A stretch of 64,000 bases of DNA from VRUE01 sp963807425 (GCA_963807425.1 CAWEBZ010000012.1:62001-126000); one strand, 5' to 3'; shown: positions 45,919 through 59,145, counted from the first letter of the stretch. Notes: a model not told the origin generated them from the letters alone. Program-made: numbers and translations.

Positions 45919-46251
45919 CTAGCGGCGGAGTTGCGAGACGAGCTCTGCTCGTTGCCGCTCTGAGAGTCCGCCGATCGTCTTCGACGGCGAGATCCTGCAC
46001 TGGTTGAGGATGCGGTTGGTCTTCACCCGGCCGTACTTCGGTACCGCCAGCAGCATGTCGAAGACCTTTGCGGTCATCACGTACTCGGGGGGGTCCAGCA
46101 GCAGGGTGTGGATGCTCGCTTTGCCTGCTTTCAGGTCCTTCTTCAGCTTGGCGCGGGCAGTGCGAATGTCGTTGGCCCGTTTGAGGGCGTCCATCCGCTG
46201 ATCCAGCGACCGCTCCGGGGCGGCGGTGGAAGTCTTGACTGGGGCAGGCAT
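45919..46251 (-). CDS. mihF: Actinobacterial integration host factor, mIHF
   Basis: 110 residues from ATG 46251; an in-frame upstream extension overlaps the promoter and is discarded. It matches mIHF: a helix rich in Arg/Lys (RMDALKRANDIRTARAKLKK), YVMTAKVFDMLLAVPKYGRV with the helix-two-turn-helix, and NRILNQCRISPSKTIGGLSE near the C-terminus. It binds and bends DNA without strict sequence needs and is a nucleoid protein in mycobacteria and streptomycetes. It stands directly before gmk, its usual place. Confidence 0.94.
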   Translation of the reverse strand: MPAPVKTSTAAPERSLDQRMDALKRANDIRTARAKLKKDLKAGKASIHTLLLDPPEYVMTAKVFDMLLAVPKYGRVKTNRILNQCRISPSKTIGGLSERQRAELVSQLRR

Positions 46252-46262
46252 CTTGGGCGGCG

Positions 46263-46290
46263 AGTATAGCCGCGGGTAACGAGCGTGCAA
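46263..46290 (-). promoter_or_regulatory. Promoter of mihF
   Basis: TTGCAC (46290-46285) and TATACT (46268-46263) with a 16-base spacer on the minus strand, followed by CGCC. The -10 box ends 12 bases before the mihF ATG at 46251, so transcription would begin about 5 bases before the start codon. No Shine-Dalgarno sequence fits in that space, so the mRNA is likely leaderless or nearly so. Confidence 0.7.
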
Positions 46291-46319
46291 GCCCATCCCA
46301 CCCATTTCCCTGGAAATTC

Positions 46320-46346
46320 ACCTCAACCTTCAGTCGAGGTTGAGGT
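46320..46346 (-). terminator. Terminator of the pyr operon
   Basis: A perfect 10-base stem (46320-46329 with 46337-46346) and 7-base loop begin immediately after the pyrD stop codon (46347-46349). No long T run is present, only GAATTT. It separates the pyrimidine operon from the mihF promoter downstream. Confidence 0.7.
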
Positions 46347-47237
46347 CTAGCGGCCCGCGGAGTGGTGCCCGGCGGCGGTCTCCTCCAAGGTGGAAAGCTC
46401 AGACGCGACTCGCTTTCCCGCCAGCGGGTCGCGGAAGTTCTCCGTGCCGACCGCCACCAAGGTGGCTCCAGCGGCGATCAATTCGAGCGCATCGGCACCG
46501 TTGGAAACGCCGCCCATGCCGACGATCGGAAGGCTGGTGGCAGCCGCCACAGCGCGAATCTGAGCCACCGCGATCGGTCGAATGGCGGGTCCAGAGAGCC
46601 CACCATGGCCTGCCGCGACCCCCGGCTTTGAGCTGCTCGGGTCGATCGCGCTCGCCTTCACGGTGTTGATCAGGGAGACCGCGTCGGCTCCTCCCTCTCC
46701 CGCGGCGTCCGCGACCGCGGCGGGGTCGGCGACGTTGGGTGTCAGCTTCACGATCAGTGGCTTCTCGGTCAGCGGGCGCAACGATTCCAGCAGCGTCAGG
46801 GTTTCCTCCGGCTGCTCGCCGACGATCAGGCCGGAGTGGACGTTGGGGCAGGACACGTTGAGCTCGATCGCGGCCACCTCGTCGCACTCTGCAACGCCTG
46901 TGACCAGCCGTGAGAACTCCTCGCGGCTGGTGCCCATCACCGAGACGATCAGGGGCACCGGCAGTTGCGCCAGCTGCGGTAGATCATCGGCCAGAAACCC
47001 CTGCAGGCCCTTGTTCGGCAGCCCGATCGAGTTGATCATCCCCGCTGGGGTCTCCCAGATCCGCTGCGGCTCGTTGCCGATCCGCGCCTCCGGCGTGATC
47101 GTCTTCGAGACGAAGGCGGAGAAGGGAAACGCCTCGAGCAGCGCGTCTCCGTAGACGCGCTGCGCGGCGATCGCGTCGAAGGTCCCGGAGGCGTTGATCA
47201 CAGGGTGCTCCAGCGCGATCCCGCAGAAGTCAGGCAT
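46347..47237 (-). CDS. pyrD: Dihydroorotate dehydrogenase B, catalytic subunit
   Basis: 296 residues. The class 1B layout fits: FCGIALEHPVINASGTFD, FVSKTITPEARIGNEP, NSIGLPNKGLQGF, AIELNVSCPNVHSG with the catalytic Cys, KLTPNVADPAAV, SGPAIRPIAVAQIR and GMGGVSNGADALELIAAGA for FMN binding. It oxidises dihydroorotate to orotate and passes electrons to PyrK, whose gene overlaps by 8 bases. pyrF, which often follows pyrD in Actinobacteria, is absent; the terminator follows directly. Confidence 0.95.
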   Translation of the reverse strand: MPDFCGIALEHPVINASGTFDAIAAQRVYGDALLEAFPFSAFVSKTITPEARIGNEPQRIWETPAGMINSIGLPNKGLQGFLADDLPQLAQLPVPLIVSVMGTSREEFSRLVTGVAECDEVAAIELNVSCPNVHSGLIVGEQPEETLTLLESLRPLTEKPLIVKLTPNVADPAAVADAAGEGGADAVSLINTVKASAIDPSSSKPGVAAGHGGLSGPAIRPIAVAQIRAVAAATSLPIVGMGGVSNGADALELIAAGATLVAVGTENFRDPLAGKRVASELSTLEETAAGHHSAGR

Positions 47238-48055
47238 GGGTCACCTCGGCGACGCGGTCGCCGCGCACGACCGGTCCGTCGACGCAGAGGCGCATGTAGC
47301 CGCCGTCCAGCATCGGCACGGCGCAGCCGAAGCAGGCGCCATAGCCGCAGGCCATCGGCGACTCCATCGCAAGCTCGCAGGCGACTCCCCGCTGGGCGCA
47401 GATCGCCCGCACCGCCTCGAGCATCGCCGGTGGGCCGCACGAGTAGACGACGGCGGAGGCGGCCTCGTCGCCGTCGAGCATCGCCGCAAGCAGGTCTGTG
47501 ACGTAGCCGCGGTGGCCGGCGTGGCCGTCCTCGCTGGCGAGGCGGACCTCACAGCAGGCGAAGAGGTCGTCGAGCCCCCCGGAGTGCGCCGCATCGCGGA
47601 AGCCGAGCAGGGTTCGGGCGGGGATGTTCCGCGCAGCGAAGCCGCGGCGAAGCAGGGCCAGAGGGGCGATGCCGATGCCGCCGCCGACGAGGATCGCGCC
47701 GGCGGCGCCCGGGGTCAGCTCGCGCGGCTCGGAGAAGGCGTTGCCAAGCGGTCCGTTGACCCAGACGGCCTCGCCCGGCTCGAGCTCGCAGAGGCGGTCG
47801 GTGCCCGGGCCGATTCCTTCAATCAGGAAGTCGAGGCGAACGCCCGTGGCCGACGGTCCCGTTTCGGCCACGGAGAGCGCCCGTGGCAGGAAGGGTCGCT
47901 GGGCGCGCTGCTCCCAGTGGCGCTCCGTGGCGAGCATGTAGAACTGGCCAGGGAGCGGCTCCGGTCCTCCCTCGTCCTTCAGCGAGAAGATGCGGTAGCC
48001 GCCGGAGGCCCGGCTCTCCGTCACCTCGCAGAGACGCCGCCCGAGCGGTGCGAGC

Positions 48056-48063
<8 letters not shown>
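47230..48063 (-). CDS. pyrK: Dihydroorotate dehydrogenase B, electron-transfer subunit
   Basis: 277 residues. A ferredoxin-reductase type FAD domain (FLPRALSVAE, GPGTDRLCELEPGE, NGPLGNAF) is followed by an NAD domain with ILVGGGIGIAPLALLRR and YSCGPPAMLEAV. A 2Fe-2S centre follows, with cysteines in MACGYGACFGCAVP and GYMRLCVDGPV. It takes electrons from PyrD via flavin and iron-sulfur to NAD. It overlaps carB upstream and pyrD downstream by 8 bases each. Confidence 0.95.
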
Positions 48064-51155
<3,092 letters not shown>

Positions 51156-51163
<8 letters not shown>

Positions 51164-52271
51164 GTGCGAGCTCCAGGAAGCTGTCGAAGAGGTGGCGGGC
51201 ATCGTGGGGCCCCGGGCCGGCCTCCGGGTGGTACTGGACCGTCGCTCCGGCCACGTCCTTCAGCACCAGGCCCTCGACCGTGCGGTCGTAGAGGTTGAGG
51301 TGGGAAAGCTCGGCGACGCCGAAGTCGGTCTCCCAGCGGACCGGCTCGTCGGCCTCGATCCGTGCCTCCCCGCCCGGTCCCTGGACGGCGAAGCCGTGAT
51401 TCTGGGAGGTGATATCGATCTTCCCCGTGGCCAGGTCCTTGACCGGATGGTTGGCGCCGCGGTGGCCGAAGGGGAGCTTGAAGGTGTCGAGTCCGACCGC
51501 GCGGCAGAGCAGTTGGTGACCGAGGCAGATGCCGAAGAGCGGCCGCTTGCCGACCAGGTCGCGGACCGTTTCGACCACGTAGCCGAGCGCCGCCGGGTCG
51601 CCGGGCCCGTTGGCGAGGAAGACGATGTCCGGGTCCTCGGCCAGTACCTCCTCGGCGGAGCTGGTGCAGGGCAGCAGGGTGACGCGGCAGTCGCGCTCGC
51701 GCAGCTGCCGCACGATGCTCAGCTTCACGCCGGTGTCGATGCCGACCACGTGCGGGCCGTCGCCCTCGAAGCGCACCGGCTCGGGCGGGGTCACGGTACG
51801 GGCGAGGTCGGCGCCGTCCATCGAAGGCTCGGCGGCGATCATCTCGCGTGCCTCGGCCTCGGAGATCTCTGCCCCGAAGATGCCTCCGCGCATCGCGCCA
51901 CGGTCGCGGATCTGGCGGACGAGGGCACGGGTATCGACGCCGCCGATTCCCGCCACGCCACAGTCGCCGAGCCAGTCGAGCCAGCCGCCCTCGGCGGTGG
52001 CGACGTCCTCGCCGTTCTTCGCCTCGCGCATCACCACGCCACGGGCGTGGATGCGGTCGGACTCCATCGCCGCGGCGGAGACGCCGTAGTTGCCGATCAG
52101 CGGGTAGGTGAAGACGATGATCTGGCCCGCGTAGGAAGGGTCAGTGACCGACTCCTGGTAGCCGGTCATCGCCGTGTTGAAGACGACCTCGCCGGTGACC
52201 GGCTCGGGATGGCCGCAGGAGAGCCCGTCCAAGCGGGTGCCGTCCTCGAGCAGGAGGTATGCGGCGCTCAC
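51156..52271 (-). CDS. carA: Carbamoyl-phosphate synthase small subunit
   Basis: 371 residues from GTG 52271, overlapping the pyrC stop (GTGA). The N-terminal domain begins YLLLEDGTRLDGLSCG with VVFNTAMTGYQESVTDPSY. The class I glutaminase domain has ANGPGDPAAL, the nucleophile in FGICLGHQLL, SQNHGFAV, and the His/Glu pair in VQYHPEAGPGP. It hydrolyses glutamine and channels ammonia to CarB. An upstream in-frame extension lies in pyrC and is not part of the gene. Confidence 0.96.
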
Positions 52272-53613
52272 GCCGCCACTCCCATCGAGAAAGACCGCAA
52301 TCTGTAGGCGACCTGGCCGCCGGCGATCGTCACCAGCACCCGTCCCTGCAGCTTGCGGCCGGCGCACCAGGAGTTGGCGGAGCGGCTCTCGTAGCCGTCC
52401 TCGCCCACGGTCCACTCGGTGCTGAGATCGCAGAGGGCGACGTTGGCCTCGCTGCCAGGGGCCAGGGTCGGGCGCTCCAGCCCAAAGGGCGGGGCGCCAC
52501 CGGCCATGCGCTCGACCACGAGGCCGAGATCGAGCACTCCCGGCAGGACGAGCTCGGTGTGGAGCGCCGCGAAGGCGGTCTCGAGTCCCGTCACGCCCAT
52601 CGCCGCCTGCTCGAAGGGAACTTCCTTTTCCTCCGGCGCGTGGGGCGCGTGGTCGGTCGCGATGCACTCGACCGTGCCGTCGCGCAGACCCTCGAGCAGT
52701 GCCTGGCGGTCGGCCTCCGTGCGCAGCGGCGGGTTCATCTTGAAGCGATGGGGGTCGAGGCTACGTACCTCCTCGTCGGTGAGGCAGAGGTGGTGCGGGC
52801 TGGCCTCGGCGCTGATCTGCACGCCGTTTGCCTTGGCGGCACGCACCGCGTCGACCGACTCGGCGGCCGAGAGGTGCTGGACGTGGATACGAGCCTGCTC
52901 GTAGGCGGCGAGGGCGGCATCGCGGGCGATCATCGTCGACTCCGAGACCGAGGGCACACCGGCGAGGCCGAGCGCCGCCGAGACGGCGCCCTCGTGCATG
53001 ACGCCGTCGCCCGACAGCTCTGGATCCTCCTCGTGGAGGGCGATCGTGCCGCCGCAGAGGCGCTGGTACTGGAGCGCGCGGCGCATGATCCGGGCGCTGG
53101 CGATCGGCAGGCCGTCGTCGGAGAATCCGACCGCGCCCGCCTCGCGCAGTTCGACCATCTCGGTCAGCTCCTCCCCCCTCATCCCCTGTGTGACCGTGGC
53201 GAGGAAGCCGACCGGAACCGAGGCATCGGCTCGTGCCTGCTCACGCAGGGCAGCGACATCGGCGGCGGTCGAGACCGGCGGCTCGGTGTTCGCCATCGCG
53301 AGGATGCCGCAATACCCACCGGCCGCTGCGGCACGGGTGCCGGTTTCGACGTCCTCCTTGTGCTCGTGGCCGGGAGTACGAAGGTGGACGTGCGGGTCGA
53401 AGAAGGCGGGGAAGGCGTGCAGTCCCTCTGCCTCGACGACCTCGGCGCCGTCGACCGTGGCCGCGCCCGGTGCGGCCAGCTCGGCGATCTTGCCGTCGCG
53501 GATCACGACGTCGTGATTGCCGTCGATCCCGGCGCCTGGATCGAGCAGCGTCGCACCGCGCAGGATCAGGTTCGCCCTCTCGCCCGGGCGCGCATCAAGT
53601 GAAGCGGTGAGGC

Positions 53614-53617
<4 letters not shown>
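52268..53617 (-). CDS. pyrC: Dihydroorotase
   Basis: 449 residues, class I (long) dihydroorotase. The metal-binding motif FFDPHVHLRTPGHEHKEDVE lies near residue 74, GGYCGILAMANTEPP near 100, EASPHHLCLTDEEV with the zinc-site His, KMNPPLRTEADR and CIATDHAPHAPEEKEVPFE. It cyclises carbamoyl-aspartate to dihydroorotate. Overlaps with pyrB (its start) and carA (its stop) keep it inside the operon pyrR-B-C-carA-carB-K-D. Confidence 0.96.
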
Positions 53618-54572
<955 letters not shown>

Positions 54573-54576
<4 letters not shown>

Positions 54577-55133
54577 GCGCCCACCTCCGCCTCGCGGGCG
54601 GACGAGATCGCCACCTCGTCGACCTCGTCGACTTCCTCCAGCCTTACGTTGACCCGCTCGCCCTGCGCCGTCGGCAGGTTCTTGCCGACGTAGTCGGGAC
54701 GGATCGGCAGCTCGCGGTGGCCCCGGTCACAGAGCACCGCCAGCTGTACCCGGCGCGGACGGCCGTAGTCGAAGAGGGCCTCGATCGCGGCTCGCACGGT
54801 GCGTCCGGTGAAGAGCACGTCGTCAACGAGGACGACGGTGCGCCCGGAGAGGTCGAAGTCGATGTGGGAGGCGTGGACGACGGGCTGGGAGGAGGGCGCC
54901 TTGACCCCGACGTCGTCGCGATAGAAGGAGATGTCGATGTCGCCGATCGGCACCTCGGCACCGGTCAGCTCGCTGAGCTGCGTGTGCAGGCGGCGAGCAA
55001 GCAGGGCACCGCGCGTGTGAATGCCGACGATCGCCAAGCCCTCGGCATCCGGGTTCTTCTCGGCGATCTCATGGGCGATCCGGCGCAGCGTTCGCCTCAG
55101 ATCGTCGCGCTCGAGCACGACCTTCTCGCTCAA
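54573..55133 (-). CDS. pyrR: Pyrimidine operon regulator PyrR / uracil phosphoribosyltransferase
   Basis: 186 residues from TTG 55133, with AAGGAG 6 bases upstream. The PRPP loop VVLVDDVLFTGRTVRAAIEAL is diagnostic, with GIHTRGALLARRL near residue 37 and DRGHRELPIRPDYVGKN. PyrR binds a specific mRNA stem-loop when UMP is high and represses the operon; such a stem-loop lies just before its own start (55139-55173). It is the first gene of the pyr cluster and overlaps pyrB (ATGA). Confidence 0.96.
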
Positions 55134-55138
55134 CTCTT

Positions 55139-55173
55139 GCTCCTTACTGGCCTCTCGGGACCGGGTTAAAGGA
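55139..55173 (-). promoter_or_regulatory. PyrR-binding leader hairpin that covers the pyrR ribosome-binding site
   Basis: On the minus strand TCCTT (55173-55169) pairs with AAGGA (55145-55141), enclosing GGTC/GGCC around the loop CCGAGA. The sequence CCCGAGAGGCC matches the purine-rich GAGAGG core of known PyrR sites. The closing AAGGA is also the Shine-Dalgarno sequence, so formation of the hairpin would hide it. This is translational control of the kind described for mycobacterial pyr, not attenuation; no terminator is present. Confidence 0.72.
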
Positions 55174-55183
55174 CGCCCCGAGG

Positions 55184-56143
55184 CTAGCAGTCCTCGCGGC
55201 GCTCGCGGGCGCCGTTGGGCACGAGAACGGGCTCGCCCCGCTCCGGAAACGGAATCTCGATCAGGTCGAAGTCGCGGGGGGCGAGCGTCGGCTCGTAGAC
55301 CTCGCGTGCCTCCTCCAGGACCGCCCCGACGTGGTAGCGCGAGGAGATGTGGACCAGGGCGAGCAGCTTGACTTCGGCCTCGCGAGCTACGGCCGCGGCC
55401 TGGCCGACGGTCGAGTGGCCGGTGTCCGCCGCCCGCTGCGCCTCTTCCTCTGAGAAGCTGGCGTCGTGGACGAGCAGCTCGGCTCCCCGCGCGGCCTCGA
55501 CCGTGGTCTTGCAGGGAGCGGTGTCGCCCGTGATCGCAACAGTGCGTCCTGCGCGCGCCTCTCCCATCACCTGCTCTGGCCGGACCGGTCCGGCCGAGCC
55601 CTCGACCTCCTCGCCGCGCTGCAGGGCGGCGAAGGCGGGGCCTTCGGCAACGCCCAGGCGCTTGGCCGTCTCCGGGTCGAAACGGCCGGGCCGTTCCTCC
55701 TCGACCAGGACGTAGCCGTTGGCGCGCATGCTGTGCTCGACCGCGAAGGCGCGCACCTCCGCCCCGTCGTGAGGGACGGCGTCTCCGGGGTCCATTTCGA
55801 CCAGCTCCAGCTCGAACCCGGTGCGGCCGATCACCCGGCTCAGGGTCTTGAACAGGTCGTGCAGGCCGCGCGGGCCGTAGACGGTGAGCGGCTCCTGCCG
55901 GTCGGTCAGGTCGAAGGTCTTCATCAGGCCGGGCAGGCCGAGGATGTGATCGGCGTGGAAATGCGTCAGGTAGATCTCATCCACCTGGACCAGGCCGAGT
56001 GAGCGCTGCAGCTGGCGCTGGGTCCCTTCCCCGCAGTCGAACATCAGCCGCTTTCCTCCTCGTGCCACGAGCACGCTCGCGGTCGAGCGCCGTGCCGAGG
56101 GCACCGAGCCGCCGGTGCCGAGGAAGATCACCGAGAGATCCAT
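55184..56143 (-). CDS. rnz: Ribonuclease Z
   Basis: 319 residues, tRNase Z short form. It opens LSVIFLGTGGSVPSARRSTA and has FDCGEGTQRQLQ, the metal motif YLTHFHADHILGLPGLMKTF, AITGDTAPCKT and LLVHDASFSEEEAQRA, then TGHSTVGQAAAVA and VHISSRYH. The central flexible-arm region (SMRANGYVLVEEERPGRFD) is present. It removes the 3' trailer of tRNA precursors lacking CCA. A tRNA-Arg gene without encoded CCA lies 57 bases away, consistent with need for this enzyme. Confidence 0.95.
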   Translation of the reverse strand: MDLSVIFLGTGGSVPSARRSTASVLVARGGKRLMFDCGEGTQRQLQRSLGLVQVDEIYLTHFHADHILGLPGLMKTFDLTDRQEPLTVYGPRGLHDLFKTLSRVIGRTGFELELVEMDPGDAVPHDGAEVRAFAVEHSMRANGYVLVEEERPGRFDPETAKRLGVAEGPAFAALQRGEEVEGSAGPVRPEQVMGEARAGRTVAITGDTAPCKTTVEAARGAELLVHDASFSEEEAQRAADTGHSTVGQAAAVAREAEVKLLALVHISSRYHVGAVLEEAREVYEPTLAPRDFDLIEIPFPERGEPVLVPNGARERREDC

Positions 56144-56200
56144 GGGTCGCGAGCCTACGCGACATGGGCGTCACTCAGCCGAAGATAGACTGGCCTTTCT

Positions 56201-56274
56201 GCGCCCGTAGCTCAGCTGGATAGAGCGCCGCCCTCCGGAGGCGGAGGTCACAGGTTCGAATCCTGTCGGGCGCG
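56201..56274 (+). tRNA. tRNA-Arg (anticodon CCG)
   Basis: A 74-base cloverleaf: acceptor stem GCGCCCG pairs with CGGGCGC; D arm GCTC/GAGC; anticodon stem CCGCC/GGCGG around loop CTCCGGA, anticodon CCG; T arm ACAGG TTCGAAT CCTGT. The discriminator base is G at 56274. CCA is not encoded (the sequence continues TCT), so it must be added after RNase Z cleavage. A TAGACT at 56186-56191 could be its -10 box. It reads CGG codons, common in this G+C-rich genome. Confidence 0.97.
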
Positions 56275-56296
56275 TCTTTCGGTCCCCATAGGGCGA

Positions 56297-57184
56297 TCAT
56301 CCATTCTTGAGCCGTGCGCGCCACACGTCGCGATCGAACAGCGCCGGCTCAGTTGTCGCGAGGAATCGCTCGAGCACGGCTACGAACCGCTCCGGAGCCT
56401 CGACCTGGGGCAAATGGCCCACGCCATCGAAGATCTCGAGCTGGCTGCCAGGGAGCGCGTCATGAGCGGATCTGCCGTGCCCGACCGGAATGATCGGGTC
56501 GCGCGAGCCCCAGACGATCAGTATCGGCAGGGTGTCGGCGAGGTAGAGCCGATCGCCGGCGGCGACGCGCTGGCCGCGGGTGCCGACGACGGAGCGGAGA
56601 GTGGCGAGAAAGGCGGCGCGGCGCTCGGGCTCGACCAAGGACGAATACCCGCGCACGACCTCGGCGACGTCGGCGCTCGGACGCACCCCAACCGCCTTCA
56701 GGCGTCCCAGCACCGACCCGGCGCGCTGGCCGAGTCCCGCGGTCACCGCGATGAACCGGTTGGCCCCGGGGAGCGCCGCCGCGCGCAGGATCGGACTGAC
56801 CTCCGGCCCTAGGCCTCCGCTGGAGACCAGGATCAGCCGCTCGACCATCTCTGGGAACTGGTAAGCGAACTGCATCGCGATACCGCCGCCCAGCGAGTGG
56901 CCGACCAGAGTGGCGCGCTCATGGCCGAGGTTGAGCAGAAGGTCCCGGAGTCCGGCAGCCAGGGATCCGAGCGAGTAGTCGTTCCCCGGTGCCGACGCAC
57001 CGTGGCCCGGAAGGTCGGGGGCGATCACGGTGTGGGTGCGGCCGAGCGGCTCGATCACCGCCTGCCAGTTCTCGCAACTGCCTGCCATGCCGTGGACCAG
57101 GAGCAGGGCAGGACCCGAGCCGGCCTCGGCGTAGATGACCGAGCGACCATGAACCGTTGCCGTCTTCGTCTCGACCTCGTCCAT
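56297..57184 (-). CDS. Alpha/beta-hydrolase
   Basis: 295 residues from ATG 57184. The oxyanion segment LLLVHGMAGSCENW is near residue 30, the nucleophile Ser is in LVGHSLGGGIAMQFA, the acid in VWGSRDPIIP and the His in FDGVGHLPQVEAPE. APDLPGHGAS is the typical first loop. It resembles haloperoxidase- or carboxylesterase-type hydrolases; the substrate is unknown. It is divergent from the secreted-protein gene at 57205, with only 20 bases between the start codons. Confidence 0.88.
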   Translation of the reverse strand: MDEVETKTATVHGRSVIYAEAGSGPALLLVHGMAGSCENWQAVIEPLGRTHTVIAPDLPGHGASAPGNDYSLGSLAAGLRDLLLNLGHERATLVGHSLGGGIAMQFAYQFPEMVERLILVSSGGLGPEVSPILRAAALPGANRFIAVTAGLGQRAGSVLGRLKAVGVRPSADVAEVVRGYSSLVEPERRAAFLATLRSVVGTRGQRVAAGDRLYLADTLPILIVWGSRDPIIPVGHGRSAHDALPGSQLEIFDGVGHLPQVEAPERFVAVLERFLATTEPALFDRDVWRARLKNG

Positions 57185-57204
57185 GTTCCAATACTGTCGC
57201 GCCT

Positions 57205-57918
57205 GTGACGGACGCGCCACGAGACACTCGCCCGCCGCGTGGAGCGCTGGCCGTCATTGCAGTCGGGCTGCTTGCCTGCATCTTCGCGGCGCTGCTGAGC
57301 ACCGACAAGCCGCTAGGCGCGGCCACGCTGGAATGGGTAGAGGAATCGTCGCTGCCCGATCCCAAGCCGGCGGCGATTCCGGGCGGCGGCGAGATGACGC
57401 TGTCGAACGCCGCCATCCGCTCCACCGAACCCAACGCCGGCGACTACACGCTCTTCCGAAGCTCGGCGCTGCTGACGATCGACGCCGGCTCGGCGGTAGG
57501 GCAGGGGCGGTTGCGCTGCACGATCGCGGTGCCCAAGCGGACGATCATCGCCAAGACCCAAAAGAGCCGAGCCTCATATCCCCGCTCCAGCGAGAACCTG
57601 GCGGACCAGGAAATACACGACACGTCCCTGATCGAATTCAGCTCCCACAGCACCGACCTGGCATCGGTGGAAATCGGAGACGTGCTCGGCACGCGCTACA
57701 CCCGTGAACCCGGAATCGTCGTCGAGTGGCCACCCTTCCGGATCGGTCGCCAGACATGGCAACTGGGCTTGCCCGCCGGGCGGCCGCAGGAGCCGCTGCG
57801 ACTGCCCTTCATCTCGATCTGGCGCACCACCGTCACCCCCGCCGCCCGCATCTCCTGCACGATTGAGACCGCAGCAGGCTCGGCGACGGTCCACACAGCC
57901 GGCGCCCTCTCCAGCTAG
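57205..57918 (+). CDS. Exported or membrane-anchored protein of unknown function
   Basis: 237 residues from GTG 57205. A short Arg/Pro leader (TDAPRDTRPPR) precedes one hydrophobic helix (about residues 13-31, ALAVIAVGLLACIFAALL), then a soluble beta-rich region with RCTIAVPKRTIIA and PFRIGRQTWQLGLPAG and two cysteines (RCT, SCT). No known domain was recognised. The stop shares CTAG with the convergent SRAP gene. It could be a lineage-specific envelope protein. Confidence 0.7.
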   Translation: MTDAPRDTRPPRGALAVIAVGLLACIFAALLSTDKPLGAATLEWVEESSLPDPKPAAIPGGGEMTLSNAAIRSTEPNAGDYTLFRSSALLTIDAGSAVGQGRLRCTIAVPKRTIIAKTQKSRASYPRSSENLADQEIHDTSLIEFSSHSTDLASVEIGDVLGTRYTREPGIVVEWPPFRIGRQTWQLGLPAGRPQEPLRLPFISIWRTTVTPAARISCTIETAAGSATVHTAGALSS

Positions 57919-58709
57919 GGGGCGACGAGGAGCTCAGGCCCCTCGATGCCTTTGCCGACCTTGTTCAGCTTTGGGTTGGCGGGGGCGCTTTGCATGCGGT
58001 TTGCGGACAGCGGCGCGCACATCGCCACCGCGTCGTCGAGCTCGAGGTCAGGCCGCAACCAGGCCGCCTCTGCCTCGGGGCTGGGCAGGATCGCCGGCAT
58101 TCGGTCGTGCACCTGGGCGACCAGCTCGTTCGGCGTCGTGGTGACGATCGTGCAGCTATAGAGCCAGCCGCCGTCGAAGCCACGGTCATCTTCGTCCTGC
58201 CACTCCTTGCGCGTGCAGACGCCGGCGAAGGCGAAGGGTTCTCCCCCGTCGACCGTGAAGCGCCAAGGCTGTCGCGGCTGCTTCGGGTCCTCTGCCTTCA
58301 TCCACTCGTAGAAGCCGTCGGCGACGATCAAGCAGCGGTGGCGGAACTTGCCGACCAGCGGCGAGTAAGCGCGGCTCGAGGTGAGGTTCTCGGCCTTGGC
58401 GTTGATCATCTTGTAGCCGACTTTGAGGTCCTTGGCCCAGCGCGGCACCAGCCCCCAGCGCATCAGCCGCGCCTCGCGCTCGCCCTGCGCCGCCTCCTCC
58501 GGATCGGGCGAGGAGCGGATCGTCAGCACCTCCTGGCTGGGTGCGACGTTGAAGCGCCCCATCCCCGATTCGGCTTTCTTCACACGCTCCGCCGTCGGCG
58601 GTGGAGCGTTCCCTTCCGAGTTTCGCTCCAGCGCCTTCTCCAGCTCGACCTGGAAGCGGTCGGCGATCGTTTTCGTGTCTTTGGCAGTGACCGTGAAGCG
58701 CCCGCACAT
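57915..58709 (-). CDS. SRAP-domain abasic-site protein (YedK/HMCES family)
   Basis: 264 residues. The protein begins MCGRF; after Met removal Cys2 is the residue that forms a thiazolidine link with abasic DNA. FNVAPSQEVLTI, RWGLVPRWAKD, NAKAENLTSSRAYSPLVGKF, CLIVADGFYEWMK and VHDRMPAIL are family landmarks, the last with the catalytic His. It protects abasic sites in single-stranded DNA. An insertion of about 25 charged residues (ALERNSEGNAPPPTAERVKK) follows the first helix and is longer than usual. Confidence 0.95.
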   Translation of the reverse strand: MCGRFTVTAKDTKTIADRFQVELEKALERNSEGNAPPPTAERVKKAESGMGRFNVAPSQEVLTIRSSPDPEEAAQGEREARLMRWGLVPRWAKDLKVGYKMINAKAENLTSSRAYSPLVGKFRHRCLIVADGFYEWMKAEDPKQPRQPWRFTVDGGEPFAFAGVCTRKEWQDEDDRGFDGGWLYSCTIVTTTPNELVAQVHDRMPAILPSPEAEAAWLRPDLELDDAVAMCAPLSANRMQSAPANPKLNKVGKGIEGPELLVAP

Positions 58710-58737
58710 GGGCTTCAGCGTAGCCGGGCGAGCAGCG

Positions 58738-59145
58738 CTACTCCGGGGCGATCAGCTCGACGGTTGGGAAGTAGGTGCGGTAGCGGGTTGCATCACGGGT
58801 GAGCAAGCGCAAACTGGCGACCGCTGCGTGCGCGCCGATGAAAAAATCGGGAAGGGGCGCGAGTTTGGAACCGCCCCGCTGCTTGTATGCGGCGAAGGCC
58901 CGGCCGGCCAAGAAAGCGGCCGGCCAGGGGATCGGGATGAGCTCGACGCCCCTCACGGCGAGCGCCTGCTGACAGGCCTCGGCCGTGGTGTAGCCGATCG
59001 AGATCTCTGCAAAGACAATCTGGTCGACGAAGACGGGCCCCTCGTCGAGAGCGTCGATCAATGCCTCATGCGACCAAGGAGCCCAGTATGGGTCCTCGGC
59101 CACGATGTCGATCAGGACATTGGAGTCAACGAGGGTCGCCGCCAC
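58738..59145 (-). CDS. vapC: PIN-domain ribonuclease toxin, VapC family
   Basis: 135 residues from GTG 59145, overlapping the antitoxin gene by 20 bases. PIN-domain acidic residues are visible in TLVDSNVLIDIV (first Asp), FAEISIGY (Glu), PDFFIGAHAAV (Asp) and LLTRDATRYRTYFP (Asp). Such toxins cleave tRNA or rRNA in a sequence-specific way. The domain is complete, so the toxin is likely active when the antitoxin is lost. Confidence 0.92.
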   Translation of the reverse strand: MAATLVDSNVLIDIVAEDPYWAPWSHEALIDALDEGPVFVDQIVFAEISIGYTTAEACQQALAVRGVELIPIPWPAAFLAGRAFAAYKQRGGSKLAPLPDFFIGAHAAVASLRLLTRDATRYRTYFPTVELIAPE

